DNA of 64,000 nucleotides from Micromonospora sp. CCTCC AA 2012012. GTDB taxonomy: Bacteria; Actinomycetota; Actinomycetes; Mycobacteriales; Micromonosporaceae. Each line of letters begins with the position of its first letter. Position 1 is the first letter of the stretch. The notes below the pieces were generated by a model that saw nothing but the letters and a program-made list of their open reading frames with translations, ran no database searches and had not been told where the DNA came from. The stretch is taken from contig NZ_CP159342.1 in NCBI RefSeq assembly GCF_040499845.1, forward strand, positions 4,216,001 to 4,280,000, in the 5' to 3' direction. This document shows, piece by piece, positions 26,542 to 34,027 of this stretch. The translations under genes were made by a program, and so were the position numbers.

Positions 26542-27722
26542 GCCCCGATTACCTGCTGGAACTTGCCCTCGTACTCCTTCTCCTGCTTCTCGTCCAGGGC
26601 CATGAAAACCTTGGACTTCGCCAGTGTCGCGTCGTCGGGGAAGATCAGCGGATTGGCGGCGAGGTCGGGATCGATCTTCTCCATCTCGGCCTGGGCGCCC
26701 TTGACCGGGCAGATGTAGTTGACGAACGCGGCGAGCTTGGCCGCCACCGCCGGGTCGTAGTAGTAGTTGATCAGCTCTTCGGCGTTGGCCTTGTGGGTGG
26801 CCTTGTTCGGCACCAGCACGTTGTCCGACCAGAGCATCACGCCGGACTCCGGCTGCACGAACTTGATCTTGTCATTCTCGAAGCCGAGCTGGATGACGTC
26901 ACCGGACCAGGCGATGCAGGCCGCCACGTCGCCCTTGTTGAGGTCCTGGGAGTAGTCGTTGCCGGTGAACTTGCGGATCTGCCCCGCGTCCACGGCCCGC
27001 TTGAGCTTGGCCAGCGCGTCGTCGAACTGGGCGGCGGTGAAGTTCGCCGGGTCGTGGCCGTTCGACTGGAGCAGCAGCCCCATGGTGTCCCGCATCTCCG
27101 ACAGGGCGGTCACCTTACCCTTCAGGTCGGGGCGGGTGAGCAGCTCGTCGACGGTGCGGATCTCCTTGGCCACCTTGGCGTTGTAGGCGAGACCGGCCAG
27201 GCCGGACTGCCACGGGACGGCGAGCTGGCCCTGCGGGTCGAACGAGCGGTTGCGCAGCGACGGCAGGAGGTTGGCCTCGACGTTCGGCAGCTTGGCCTTG
27301 TCCAGCTTCTGGATCCAGCCGAGCCGGATCATCCGGGCGGCCATCCAGTCGGTGAGCACCATGATGTCCCGGCCGGTGGACTGACAGCCGGCGAGCTGGT
27401 TCTGCACCTTGCCGAAGAACTCGTTGTTGTCGTTGACGTCCTCGGTGTACGTCACCTGGATGCCGGTCTTGGCGATGAAGGCGTCCAGGGTGGGGCGCTT
27501 GGACTCGTCCTTGTCGTCGACGTCCATGTACTGGGGCCAGTTGGAGAAGGCCAGCTTCTTCTCGGTGCCGGAGAGATCCTCGCTCTTGCAGCCGGCCTCG
27601 GTCTGCTGGGCGCCCTTGGTGCCGCAGCCGGCCAGGGTGCCCGCCGTGGCGAGCAGCGCGGCCGAGCCGAGGGTGCCGGTGAGCAGACCACGCCGGGTGA
27701 GGGGCCGGAAGGGGCTACGCAT
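26538..27722 (-). CDS. potD: Polyamine-type ABC substrate-binding lipoprotein, PotD-like
   Basis: 394 residues. The N-terminus TRRGLLTGTLGSAALLATAG followed by LAGC combines a twin-arginine motif with a lipobox, so it is probably Tat-exported and lipid-anchored. The mature part (LAFSNWPQYMDVDD ... TYTEDVNDNNEFFGKV) follows PotD, which binds spermidine or putrescine, with an acidic cleft region. AGGAG lies 8 bases before the ATG. It is the first gene of the operon running to the agmatinase-like gene. Confidence 0.9.
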   Translation of the reverse strand: MRSPFRPLTRRGLLTGTLGSAALLATAGTLAGCGTKGAQQTEAGCKSEDLSGTEKKLAFSNWPQYMDVDDKDESKRPTLDAFIAKTGIQVTYTEDVNDNNEFFGKVQNQLAGCQSTGRDIMVLTDWMAARMIRLGWIQKLDKAKLPNVEANLLPSLRNRSFDPQGQLAVPWQSGLAGLAYNAKVAKEIRTVDELLTRPDLKGKVTALSEMRDTMGLLLQSNGHDPANFTAAQFDDALAKLKRAVDAGQIRKFTGNDYSQDLNKGDVAACIAWSGDVIQLGFENDKIKFVQPESGVMLWSDNVLVPNKATHKANAEELINYYYDPAVAAKLAAFVNYICPVKGAQAEMEKIDPDLAANPLIFPDDATLAKSKVFMALDEKQEKEYEGKFQQVIGA

Positions 27723-27833
27723 GTGACGACTCCTAGGGGGGTCATCGTCGGCGGCGGGACGGGGGTGGCGCGCCGGCGGGAGGGTCAGTGGCGATGGACG
27801 ACTGATCCTGACATGGAGTAACGGTCCTCACAA

Positions 27834-27845
27834 GGGATTCCGTTG
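27834..27845. promoter_or_regulatory. Shared motif GGATTCCGTTG in the potD-lrp intergenic region
   Basis: The 11-mer GGATTCCGTTG appears here, between the divergent potD and Lrp/AsnC genes, and again at 28962-28972 upstream of the aminotransferase operon. In a GC-rich genome this repetition in two promoter regions of one functional island suggests a common operator, most simply for the Lrp/AsnC protein. Confidence 0.45.
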
Positions 27846-27932
27846 CGGGATTAGCCATGGGCGACGAAATACGCCAGACTGCGCCGGGGCACTACGCTCA
27901 GCCCGCGAGGAATCCGGACATGGGGAGCGGCG

Positions 27933-28445
27933 ATGAACAACCGGCACCTGGAGAGCGGCAACGGCACCCGAAGAGTCACTGTACGTGAGGGTGCCAGTCA
28001 CGCTCTGCTGGACGACGTGGCGAAGCAGATTATCGAACAGCTCCAGGAGGACGGGCGTCGACCGTACGCCACCATCGGCAAGGCGGTCGGCCTGTCGGAG
28101 GCGGCGGTCCGGCAGCGGGTGCAGCGGCTGCTCGACGCCGGGGTGATGCAGATCGTCGCGGTCACCGATCCGCTCCAGCTCGGCTTCCCCCGGCAGGCCA
28201 TGATCGGGCTGCGCACGGACGGGGACTTGGAGTCGGTGGCCGACCGGCTGGCCGAGTTCGAGGAGATCGACTACGTGGTGATCACGGCCGGCTCGTTCGA
28301 CCTGCTGGCCGAGGTGGTCTGCCGCAACGACGCGCACCTGCTGGAGATCCTGCAACGGCTGCGGGCCGTCCACGGCGTCCTGGCCACCGAGGCGTTCGTC
28401 TATCTCAAGCTGCGCAAGCAGACCTACAGCTGGGGCACCGCCTGA
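27933..28445 (+). CDS. Lrp/AsnC-family regulator of the amine-utilisation island
   Basis: 170 residues. The HTH is at about 32-60 (IIEQLQEDGRRPYATIGKAV ... GLSEAAVRQRVQRLL), followed by the RAM effector domain (DYVVITAGSFDLLAEVVCRN). A 25-residue N-terminal extension precedes the HTH. GGGGAG lies 6 bases before the ATG at 27933. It is divergent from the pot operon and reads towards the aminotransferase operon, so it most likely controls both, with an amine or amino acid as effector. Confidence 0.9.
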   Translation: MNNRHLESGNGTRRVTVREGASHALLDDVAKQIIEQLQEDGRRPYATIGKAVGLSEAAVRQRVQRLLDAGVMQIVAVTDPLQLGFPRQAMIGLRTDGDLESVADRLAEFEEIDYVVITAGSFDLLAEVVCRNDAHLLEILQRLRAVHGVLATEAFVYLKLRKQTYSWGTA

Positions 28446-28467
28446 TTCGCAGCTCCTCGTCGTCTGG

Positions 28468-28614
28468 TCAGCGGCCCTTGGTGGCGGTAACGAAGGCACG
28501 CCAGCGGTCGGGGGTGAAGCGCAGCGTGCCGCCGGAGGCGTCCTTGCTGTCCCGGACCAGGACCCCGACGGTCTCGCCGCGCTCCGCCATGGCCACCCGC
28601 AGCACCTCGTTCAC
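28468..28614 (-). CDS. Short DUF397-domain protein, possibly truncated
   Basis: From a GTG at 28614 with AAGGAG 7 bases upstream, 48 residues carry the second half of a DUF397 domain: VRDSKDASGGTLRFTPDRWRAFV. The first half, normally W-R-K-S-S, is only faintly visible upstream in the same frame (VRRSVRSAG, with Val for Trp). DUF397 proteins are usually paired with an XRE-type regulator, which is missing here. It is either a short form or a decaying remnant. Confidence 0.5.
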   Translation of the reverse strand: MNEVLRVAMAERGETVGVLVRDSKDASGGTLRFTPDRWRAFVTATKGR

Positions 28615-28780
28615 CGGCAACTCCTTCCGTCCGGCCGACCGCACGCTCCGGCGCACCCTGGCCACGGCGCGTATCCATGCCTCCCGGTTGCCGGCGTGTT
28701 GCGGCCGGACCTCTCCGCAAGCCCCCCAGATGCACGGGAAGCGCCCGCAAAGGCTCCGGCTCCGCCCCTCCCTGAGCGCA

Positions 28781-28866
28781 CTACGAACTTGATTACAAAC
28801 ATGAATCACTGGACCGGCAGGGGGCTGCGTGGTGCCGCTGACCCATCCATGTAATCAAGTTCGTAG
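28781..28866. repeat. 17-bp perfect inverted repeat with 52-base spacer
   Basis: CTACGAACTTGATTACA (28781-28797) is the exact reverse complement of 28850-28866. The arms are AT-rich in a GC-rich setting, and the spacer contains no gene. It does not look like a simple terminator because the loop is long. A dispersed element or the footprint of a lost insertion is possible. Confidence 0.6.
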
Positions 28867-28959
28867 CCCTTGGCGGGGATGGTGGCCCGCCAGGAACGCA
28901 CCGACGGGAGGGCTTGACCACCTGGCGCGGCCGGGCCACCCCAACACCGGCAGCCATGT

Positions 28960-29001
28960 ACGGATTCCGTTGTCACGTATTCCATGACGCGCTGAATCCG
29001 T
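28960..29001. promoter_or_regulatory. Inverted repeat and shared motif before the aminotransferase operon
   Basis: ACGGATTC (28960-28967) and GAATCCGT (28994-29001) form a perfect 8-bp inverted repeat over a 26-base centre. The left arm runs into GGATTCCGTTG, the 11-mer also found at 27834. Lrp/AsnC proteins bind extended, spaced sites, so this is a plausible operator for the neighbouring Lrp/AsnC regulator. Confidence 0.45.
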
Positions 29002-29107
29002 CGCGAGAAGCATGAACAGGGCTTGCATTTCGCGGCGAGGCTGTGGGATAACCGTGGGCAGTGCGGCCGGTGTCCCCCTGACCGGCCCGAGACCCGATGG
29101 GGCTGAC

Positions 29108-30454
29108 ATGGCCAACGCCACCGACCACCTCTGGATGCACTTCACCCGGATGGCGAGCTACTCCGCCGGCGAGGTGCCGACCATCGTGCGCGGCGAGGGC
29201 GCGTACGTCTGGGACTCCCAGGGCCGCCGCTACCTCGACGGGCTCGCCGGGCTCTTCGTCGTCAACGCCGGCCACGGCCGGACCGAGCTGGCCGAGGCCG
29301 CCGCCAAGCAGGCCGGCGAGCTGGCCTACTTCCCGCTCTGGTCGTACGCCCACCCGAAGGCCGTCGAGCTGGCCGAGAAGGTCGCCTCGCTCGCCCCCGG
29401 CGACCTCAACCGGGTCTTCTTCACCACCGGCGGCTCCGAGGCCGTCGAGGCGGCGTGGAAGCTGGCCCGGGCCTACTTCAAGCGCACCGGCCAGCCGAAC
29501 AAGCACAAGGTGGTCAGCCGCTACATCGCCTACCACGGCACCTCGATGGGCGCCCTGTCGATCACCGGGCTGCCCGGCATCAAGAGCGACTTCGAGCCGC
29601 TGGTGCCCGGCGGCATCAAGGTGCCGAACACCAACTTCTACCGCGCCCCCGAGCACGGCGACTCCGCCGAGGCGTTCGGCCGGTGGGCCGCCGAGGAGAT
29701 CGGCCGGGCCATCGAGCGGGAGGGGCCGGACACCGTCGCCGCCGTCTTCCTGGAGCCGGTGCAGAACTCCGGCGGCTGCTTCCCGCCGCCGCCCGGCTAC
29801 TTCGAGCGGGTCCGGGAGATCTGCGACGCGTACGACGTGCTGCTCGTCAGCGACGAGGTGATCTGCTCCTGGGGCCGGCTCGGCGAGTACTTCGGCGCCG
29901 TCCGCTACGGCTACCAGCCCGACATCATCACCACCGCCAAGGGCATCACCTCCGGCTACGCCCCGCTCGGCGCGATGATCGCCAGCGAGCGGCTGATGGA
30001 GCCGTTCCTCACCGAGACGGGGATGTTCGCCCACGGGGTGACCTTCGGCGGCCACCCGGTCTCCTGCGCGGTGGCCCTGGCCAACCTGGAGGTCTTCGCC
30101 CGCGAGGACCTGGTCGGCCACGTACGGGCCAACGAGGGTGCCTTCCGCGCCACCCTGGAGAAGCTCAACGACCTGCCGATCGTCGGCGACGTCCGGGGCG
30201 ACGGCTACTTCTACGGCATCGAGCTGGTCAAGGACAAGACGACCCGGGAGACGTTCGACGAGGCCGAGTCCGAGCGGCTGCTGCGCGGCTTCCTCTCCAC
30301 CGCCCTCTTCCAGGCCGGGCTCTACTGCCGCGCCGACGACCGGGGCGACCCGGTGATCCAGCTCGCCCCGCCGCTGATCGCCGAGCAGCAGCAGTTCGAC
30401 GAGATCGAGCAGATCCTGCGTTCCGTGTTGACCGAGGCATGGTCCCGGCTCTGA
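29108..30454 (+). CDS. Class III pyridoxal-phosphate aminotransferase (putrescine/omega-amine type)
   Basis: 448 residues. The cofactor lysine is K278 in TTAKGITSGYAPLGA. The phosphate-binding TTGGSEAVEAAWKLAR and the substrate-side LVSDEVICSWGRLGEYFG are intact. Overall pattern resembles putrescine-pyruvate aminotransferases (SpuC-like) and related omega-amine transaminases. It would convert an amine such as putrescine to an aldehyde. The ATG at 29108 was preferred to upstream starts because MANATDHLWMHF is where the family begins; the ribosome site is weak. It leads a three-gene operon with a PNPOx-like protein and a FAD oxidoreductase. Confidence 0.9.
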   Translation: MANATDHLWMHFTRMASYSAGEVPTIVRGEGAYVWDSQGRRYLDGLAGLFVVNAGHGRTELAEAAAKQAGELAYFPLWSYAHPKAVELAEKVASLAPGDLNRVFFTTGGSEAVEAAWKLARAYFKRTGQPNKHKVVSRYIAYHGTSMGALSITGLPGIKSDFEPLVPGGIKVPNTNFYRAPEHGDSAEAFGRWAAEEIGRAIEREGPDTVAAVFLEPVQNSGGCFPPPPGYFERVREICDAYDVLLVSDEVICSWGRLGEYFGAVRYGYQPDIITTAKGITSGYAPLGAMIASERLMEPFLTETGMFAHGVTFGGHPVSCAVALANLEVFAREDLVGHVRANEGAFRATLEKLNDLPIVGDVRGDGYFYGIELVKDKTTRETFDEAESERLLRGFLSTALFQAGLYCRADDRGDPVIQLAPPLIAEQQQFDEIEQILRSVLTEAWSRL

Positions 30455-31161
30455 GCGACGGCTCAGGGGCCGGCTCCCCGGACACCGGGGACCGGCCCCG
30501 CCCCGCCGACCCGGCCGCCGTCGACCCGGCCGGGCCGGCGGTGGGCGGGACCGACCGGACCCGGGTACGTCGGCTGCCCGACCTCGCCGTCCGGGACCGG
30601 GAAGCCCTGCACGCCGTGCTCGACGCCGGCCGGGTCGGGCATCTGGCCATCATCGACGGCGACCAGCCCTACGCGCTGCCGGTGGCGTACGCGCGGGACG
30701 GCGACCGGGTGCTGCTGCACGGCTCCACCGGCAGCCGGCTCTTCCGGCACCTCGCCGCCGGCGCACCGGCCTGCCTGACCGTCACCCTCCTCGACGGGCT
30801 GGTGCTGGCCCGCAGCGCCTTCGAGTCCTCGATGAACTACCGGTGCGCCATGGTGCTCGGCACCCTCGTCGCGCTCGACGGCGACGAGAAGCAGGCCGCC
30901 CTGCACCGACTCTCCGAGCACCTGCTCCCCGGCCGGTGGGCGGTGATCCGGCCGCCGTCGGCGAAGGAGCTGGCCGCCACCCTGGTGCTCGCCCTGCCGC
31001 TGACCGAGTGCTCAGTCAAGATCAGCGCCGGTCCGCCCGACGACCCCGACGACGACCTCGACCGGCCGGTCTGGGCCGGGGTGGTGCCGGTCGTCGAGGC
31101 GTACGGACCGCCGCAGCCCGACCCACGGCTGCGCCACGACCTGCCCCCACCGGAGTGGTGA
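30439..31161 (+). CDS. Pyridoxamine-phosphate-oxidase-like flavin/cofactor-binding protein
   Basis: 240 residues. After a low-complexity Pro/Ala N-terminus, the split-barrel core begins LHAVLDAGRVGHLAIIDGDQPYALPVAYARDGD and continues LLHGSTGSRLFRHLAAG, matching the actinobacterial PNPOx-like/nitroimidazole-resistance-like group that binds FMN, F420 or haem. The ATG at 30439 lies 16 bases inside the aminotransferase gene. It overlaps the next gene by one base (TGATG). Its place between a transaminase and an amine oxidase suggests a redox role in amine catabolism. Confidence 0.8.
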   Translation: MVPALSDGSGAGSPDTGDRPRPADPAAVDPAGPAVGGTDRTRVRRLPDLAVRDREALHAVLDAGRVGHLAIIDGDQPYALPVAYARDGDRVLLHGSTGSRLFRHLAAGAPACLTVTLLDGLVLARSAFESSMNYRCAMVLGTLVALDGDEKQAALHRLSEHLLPGRWAVIRPPSAKELAATLVLALPLTECSVKISAGPPDDPDDDLDRPVWAGVVPVVEAYGPPQPDPRLRHDLPPPEW

Positions 31162-32537
31162 TGCGCTACCAGGAGCTGTCGTACTGGCTGTCCACGGTGG
31201 ACGAGCCGCTGACCCCGCGCCCGCCGCTGCCCGGGGACACCGACGCCGACGTGGTGATCGTCGGGGCGGGCTACACCGGGCTCTGGACGGCGTACTACCT
31301 CGCCGGGGCCGACCCGTCGCTGCGGATCGTCGTACTGGAGCAGGAGATCGCCGGGTACGGCGCCTCCGGGCGCAACGGCGGCTGGTGCTCGGCGCTCTTC
31401 CCCACCTCGCTGCCCGCGCTGACCCGCCGGCACGGCCGGGACCGGGCGCTGGCCATGCAGCGGGCCATGCAGGAGACCGTCCGCGAGGTCGGGCGGGTGG
31501 TCGCCGCCGAGGGCATCGACTGCGACTGGCAGCCCGGCGGCACGGTCGTCCTCGCTCGCTCGGCGGCGCAGCTCGACCGGGCCCGGGCCGCCGTCGCCGA
31601 GGCCCGCGAGCACGGCCTCGCCGACGAGGACCTGGTGCTGCTCGACGCCGCCGAGGCCACCGCCCGCTGCGCCGCCGACGGGGTACGCGGTGGCACGTAC
31701 ACCCCGCACTGCGCCGCGGTGCACCCGGCCCGGCTGGTCCGCGGGCTGGCCCGGGCGGTCGAACGGCGTGGGGTGACCATCTTCGAGCGGACCCCGGTCA
31801 CGGCGCTGCGGCCCGGCGTGGCGGTGACGCCCGCCGGAGTGGTCCGGGCGCCGGTGGTGGTCCGCGCGACCGAGGGCTTCACGCCCGCCCTGCCGGGGCA
31901 GCGGCGCACCGTCGCCCCCGTCTATTCGCTGATGATCGCCACCGAGCCGCTGCCCGAGTCGACGTGGGCGCGGATCGGGCTGGCCGAGCGGGAGACCTTC
32001 TCCGACCACCGGCACGTCATCATCTACGGCCAGCGCACCGCCGACGGCCGACTGGCCTTCGGCGGGCGGGGCGCCCCCTACCACTTCGGTTCCCGCGTCG
32101 CGCCCGGCTACGACCGGGAACCACGGGTCTTCGCCGCGCTGGGCCGGGTGCTCGGCGAACTCTTCCCGGTGCTCGGGCCGGACGTGCCGGTGACGCACAC
32201 CTGGGGCGGGCCGCTCGGTGTCGCCCGCGACTGGGCCGCCTCCGTCGGGCTGGACCGGCGTACCGGCCTGGCCTGGGCCGGCGGCTACGTCGGCGACGGC
32301 GTCGGCACCAGCAACCTCGCCGGGCGTACCCTCGCCGACCTGATCCGGGGCGCGGAGAGCGACCTGACGACGCTCCCCTGGGTCAACCACCGCTCCCCCC
32401 GCTGGGAGCCGGAACCGCTGCGCTGGCTGGCCGTCAACGCCGGCCTGAAGCTGATGTTCTCCGCCGACCAGGCCGAACTCCGCTCCGGCCGCCCTTCCCG
32501 CCGCGCCGCCACCTTCTCCCACCTCCTCGGCCACTGA
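31161..32537 (+). CDS. FAD-dependent oxidoreductase, second PuuB/DadA-like paralogue
   Basis: 458 residues. The nucleotide-binding motif VVIVGAGYTGLWTAYYLAG lies at 31-49, GASGRNGGWC follows, and the C-terminal GYVGDGVGTSNLAGRTLADL contacts FAD. It belongs to the same DAO family as the enzyme at 22142-23566 but is not closely similar to it. It begins in a TGATG overlap and ends the aminotransferase operon, just before a 24-bp hairpin. Probable oxidation of an amine or of the product of its partner genes. Confidence 0.87.
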   Translation: MRYQELSYWLSTVDEPLTPRPPLPGDTDADVVIVGAGYTGLWTAYYLAGADPSLRIVVLEQEIAGYGASGRNGGWCSALFPTSLPALTRRHGRDRALAMQRAMQETVREVGRVVAAEGIDCDWQPGGTVVLARSAAQLDRARAAVAEAREHGLADEDLVLLDAAEATARCAADGVRGGTYTPHCAAVHPARLVRGLARAVERRGVTIFERTPVTALRPGVAVTPAGVVRAPVVVRATEGFTPALPGQRRTVAPVYSLMIATEPLPESTWARIGLAERETFSDHRHVIIYGQRTADGRLAFGGRGAPYHFGSRVAPGYDREPRVFAALGRVLGELFPVLGPDVPVTHTWGGPLGVARDWAASVGLDRRTGLAWAGGYVGDGVGTSNLAGRTLADLIRGAESDLTTLPWVNHRSPRWEPEPLRWLAVNAGLKLMFSADQAELRSGRPSRRAATFSHLLGH

Positions 32538-32571
32538 CCCCCACCGGCGACGCCGGGGCCGACCCCACCCG

Positions 32572-32631
32572 GTTGATCATGAAGTTTGCGTCAGAAACGG
32601 CGCGAAGTCTGACGCAAACTTCATGATCAAC
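32572..32631. terminator. 24-bp perfect hairpin after the FAD oxidoreductase
   Basis: Bases 32572-32595 (beginning GTTGATCATGAAGTTTG) are the exact reverse complement of 32608-32631, with a 12-base loop. The arms are AT-richer than their surroundings. It lies between convergent genes and can terminate both. Its length and TTGATCATGAAGTT start match a repeat type I associate with Micromonosporaceae intergenic regions. Confidence 0.75.
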
Positions 32632-32666
32632 GCGCGGGATCAGGCGCGGGCGCGGGGTGGGGTGGG

Positions 32667-33038
32667 TCAGTGGTTGGGGGGGATGACGCGGAGGTGGCCG
32701 CGGCGGCCCGTCTGGGGGGAGCCGTGGGGGTGGTCCTGGTCGGACTCCGGGGGGCGCGGGGGTGCCGGGCGGGCGGCCTCGCGGACGGCCTCGGCGAGGG
32801 CGACCAGGTCGTCCGTGGTGGGCGGCGGCGGCTCGAACTCGCCCTCGTGCCGGACCACGTCCCAACCGCGGGGGGCGGTGAGGTTGCGGGCGTGCGGCTC
32901 GCAGAGGTCGTACGTGTGCGGCTCGGCGAACGCCGCCAGCGGCCCGACCACGGCTGTCGACTCGTTGTAGACATAGGTCAATGTGGCGACCGCTTGCCGG
33001 GGGCAGCCGTTACGGGAGCAGCGCCGTGGTGACCTCAC
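32667..33038 (-). CDS. DUF3499 family protein
   Basis: 123 residues beginning VRSPRRCSRNGCPRQAVATL, then YDLCEPHARNLTAPRGWDVV, the canonical DUF3499 pattern: CxxxxC and CxxH pairs likely binding a metal. The Pro-rich C-terminus is variable. The start GTG at 33038 agrees with the family's usual MR(T/S)PRRCSR beginning. It diverges from the metallopeptidase-like gene, the usual neighbour in actinomycetes. Function is not known. Confidence 0.9.
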   Translation of the reverse strand: MRSPRRCSRNGCPRQAVATLTYVYNESTAVVGPLAAFAEPHTYDLCEPHARNLTAPRGWDVVRHEGEFEPPPPTTDDLVALAEAVREAARPAPPRPPESDQDHPHGSPQTGRRGHLRVIPPNH

Positions 33039-33192
33039 GGCGGCAGGGTATCCCCAATACCGGGTCCGGCGCACCGCTTCGCGTTGCGACACGCCCGTCG
33101 TGGTGATCACAATTCGTCCGATCGGCGCACCGGCGCGCCACATCAGCGGCGCAGCGACGGGACGGGGCCGGGTGGGAGCTACCCTTTGCGTC

Positions 33193-33642
33193 ATGACGAG
33201 CCCGGAACACCGCCGCCCCGGCTCCGGCCGGCGCACCCACCGCGACCGCCACGGTCGCGGCCTGCGCGGGCGGCTGGTGCCGGCGACCGTGCCGCTGGCC
33301 CGGACCAAGGCGGAGGTCTTCGACGACCTGGTGCTGGACACCGTGGAGACGCTGGAACGGCGGTTCGCCAAGGAGCTGGCCGGTGTCGAGTTCGCGGTCG
33401 AGGACGTCCCGCCGGACCTGAACGTCTATGACTCCGACGTGCTGGAGGACGGCGAGGTGCCGCTCGCCCGGCTGCTGCCCGGCCGCCCCGGCCGCCAGGA
33501 GGTGCCGCCGCGGATCGTGCTCTACCGCCGGCCCCTGGAGTTCCGGGCGATGGACCGCGAGGACCTCGCGGACCTGGTGCACGACGTGATCATCGAGCAG
33601 GTGGCGAACCTGCTCGGGGTCGACCCGGACGAACTGGCCTGA
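33193..33642 (+). CDS. Metallopeptidase-family protein with degenerate zinc site
   Basis: 149 residues. After a basic N-terminus (RRPGSGRRTHRDRHGRGLRG) the body follows the small zincin-like family next to DUF3499 (FAVEDVPPDLNVYDSD, PRIVLYRRPLEFRAMDREDLADLV). Where true members have VVHEIAHHFGI, this protein reads VHDVIIEQVANLLGV: the two zinc histidines of HExxH are absent. So it is either a non-peptidase homologue or uses another site. The ATG at 33193 has no strong ribosome site. Confidence 0.8.
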   Translation: MTSPEHRRPGSGRRTHRDRHGRGLRGRLVPATVPLARTKAEVFDDLVLDTVETLERRFAKELAGVEFAVEDVPPDLNVYDSDVLEDGEVPLARLLPGRPGRQEVPPRIVLYRRPLEFRAMDREDLADLVHDVIIEQVANLLGVDPDELA

Positions 33643-33682
33643 GCGCGACCCCCGTCGCGCCCGCCTCGCCGCCGTCCCGACT

Positions 33683-33718
33683 CCGGTTCGGCGCGTCTGT
33701 CGCCGCGCCGCGAACCGG
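33683..33718. terminator. Hairpin between metallopeptidase-like gene and whiB
   Basis: CCGGTTCG (33683-33690) pairs with CGAACCGG (33711-33718), with additional G/C pairing possible inside. It lies in the gap between the convergent gene ends at 33642 and 33767. Confidence 0.6.
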
Positions 33719-33766
33719 TGTCGTCGCCGAGCCGGGCGGCCCCCACCGCCTCGACCCGACACTGCC

Positions 33767-34027
33767 TCAGGCGGCGACCCGCCGCTTGAGCTTGCGCCGC
33801 TCCCGTTCCGAGAGCCCACCCCAGATCCCGAACCGCTCGTCGTGGCCGAGAGCGTATTCGAGGCACTCCGTCTTGACCTCGCACCGCGAGCAGATGCGCT
33901 TCGCCTCGCGGGTCGAGCCGCCCTTCTCGGGAAAGAACGCCTCCGGGTCGGTCTGCGAGCACAACGCCCGCTCCTGCCACTCCGGCGCGTTTCCGAGCAG
34001 GTCGGCCACCTCGAGCTGGCCGTCCAT
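33767..34027 (-). CDS. whiB: WhiB-family iron-sulfur regulator, WhiB/WhmD type
   Basis: 86 residues with the four cysteines that hold a [4Fe-4S] cluster (ALC...RICSRCEVKTEC) and the GIWGGLSERERRKLKRR turn and basic tail. The EAFFPEKGGSTREAKRIC pattern is that of the WhiB/WhmD subgroup required for septation during sporulation in Streptomyces. WhiB proteins act with the principal sigma factor and WhiA. The 480-base upstream region has a 16-bp palindrome (34142-34157) that may be a BldD-type site. Confidence 0.95.
   Translation of the reverse strand: MDGQLEVADLLGNAPEWQERALCSQTDPEAFFPEKGGSTREAKRICSRCEVKTECLEYALGHDERFGIWGGLSERERRKLKRRVAA

Larger units (their letters stand above)
28615..29107. 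other. Gene-poor stretch with inverted repeats upstream of the aminotransferase
   Basis: No convincing gene lies in these 493 bases. They hold the possible degenerate upstream part of the DUF397 domain, a 17-bp inverted repeat (28781-28866), and a second inverted repeat ACGGATTC/GAATCCGT (28960-28967, 28994-29001) that overlaps the GGATTCCGTTG motif and lies about 110-150 bases before the aminotransferase start. Confidence 0.5.

Noticed and set aside
19930..32537. The amine island as the classical gamma-glutamyl-putrescine (Puu) pathway
   Set aside because: No gamma-glutamylpolyamine synthetase (PuuA) or hydrolase (PuuD) gene is in the window, so only the oxidase resemblance remains.
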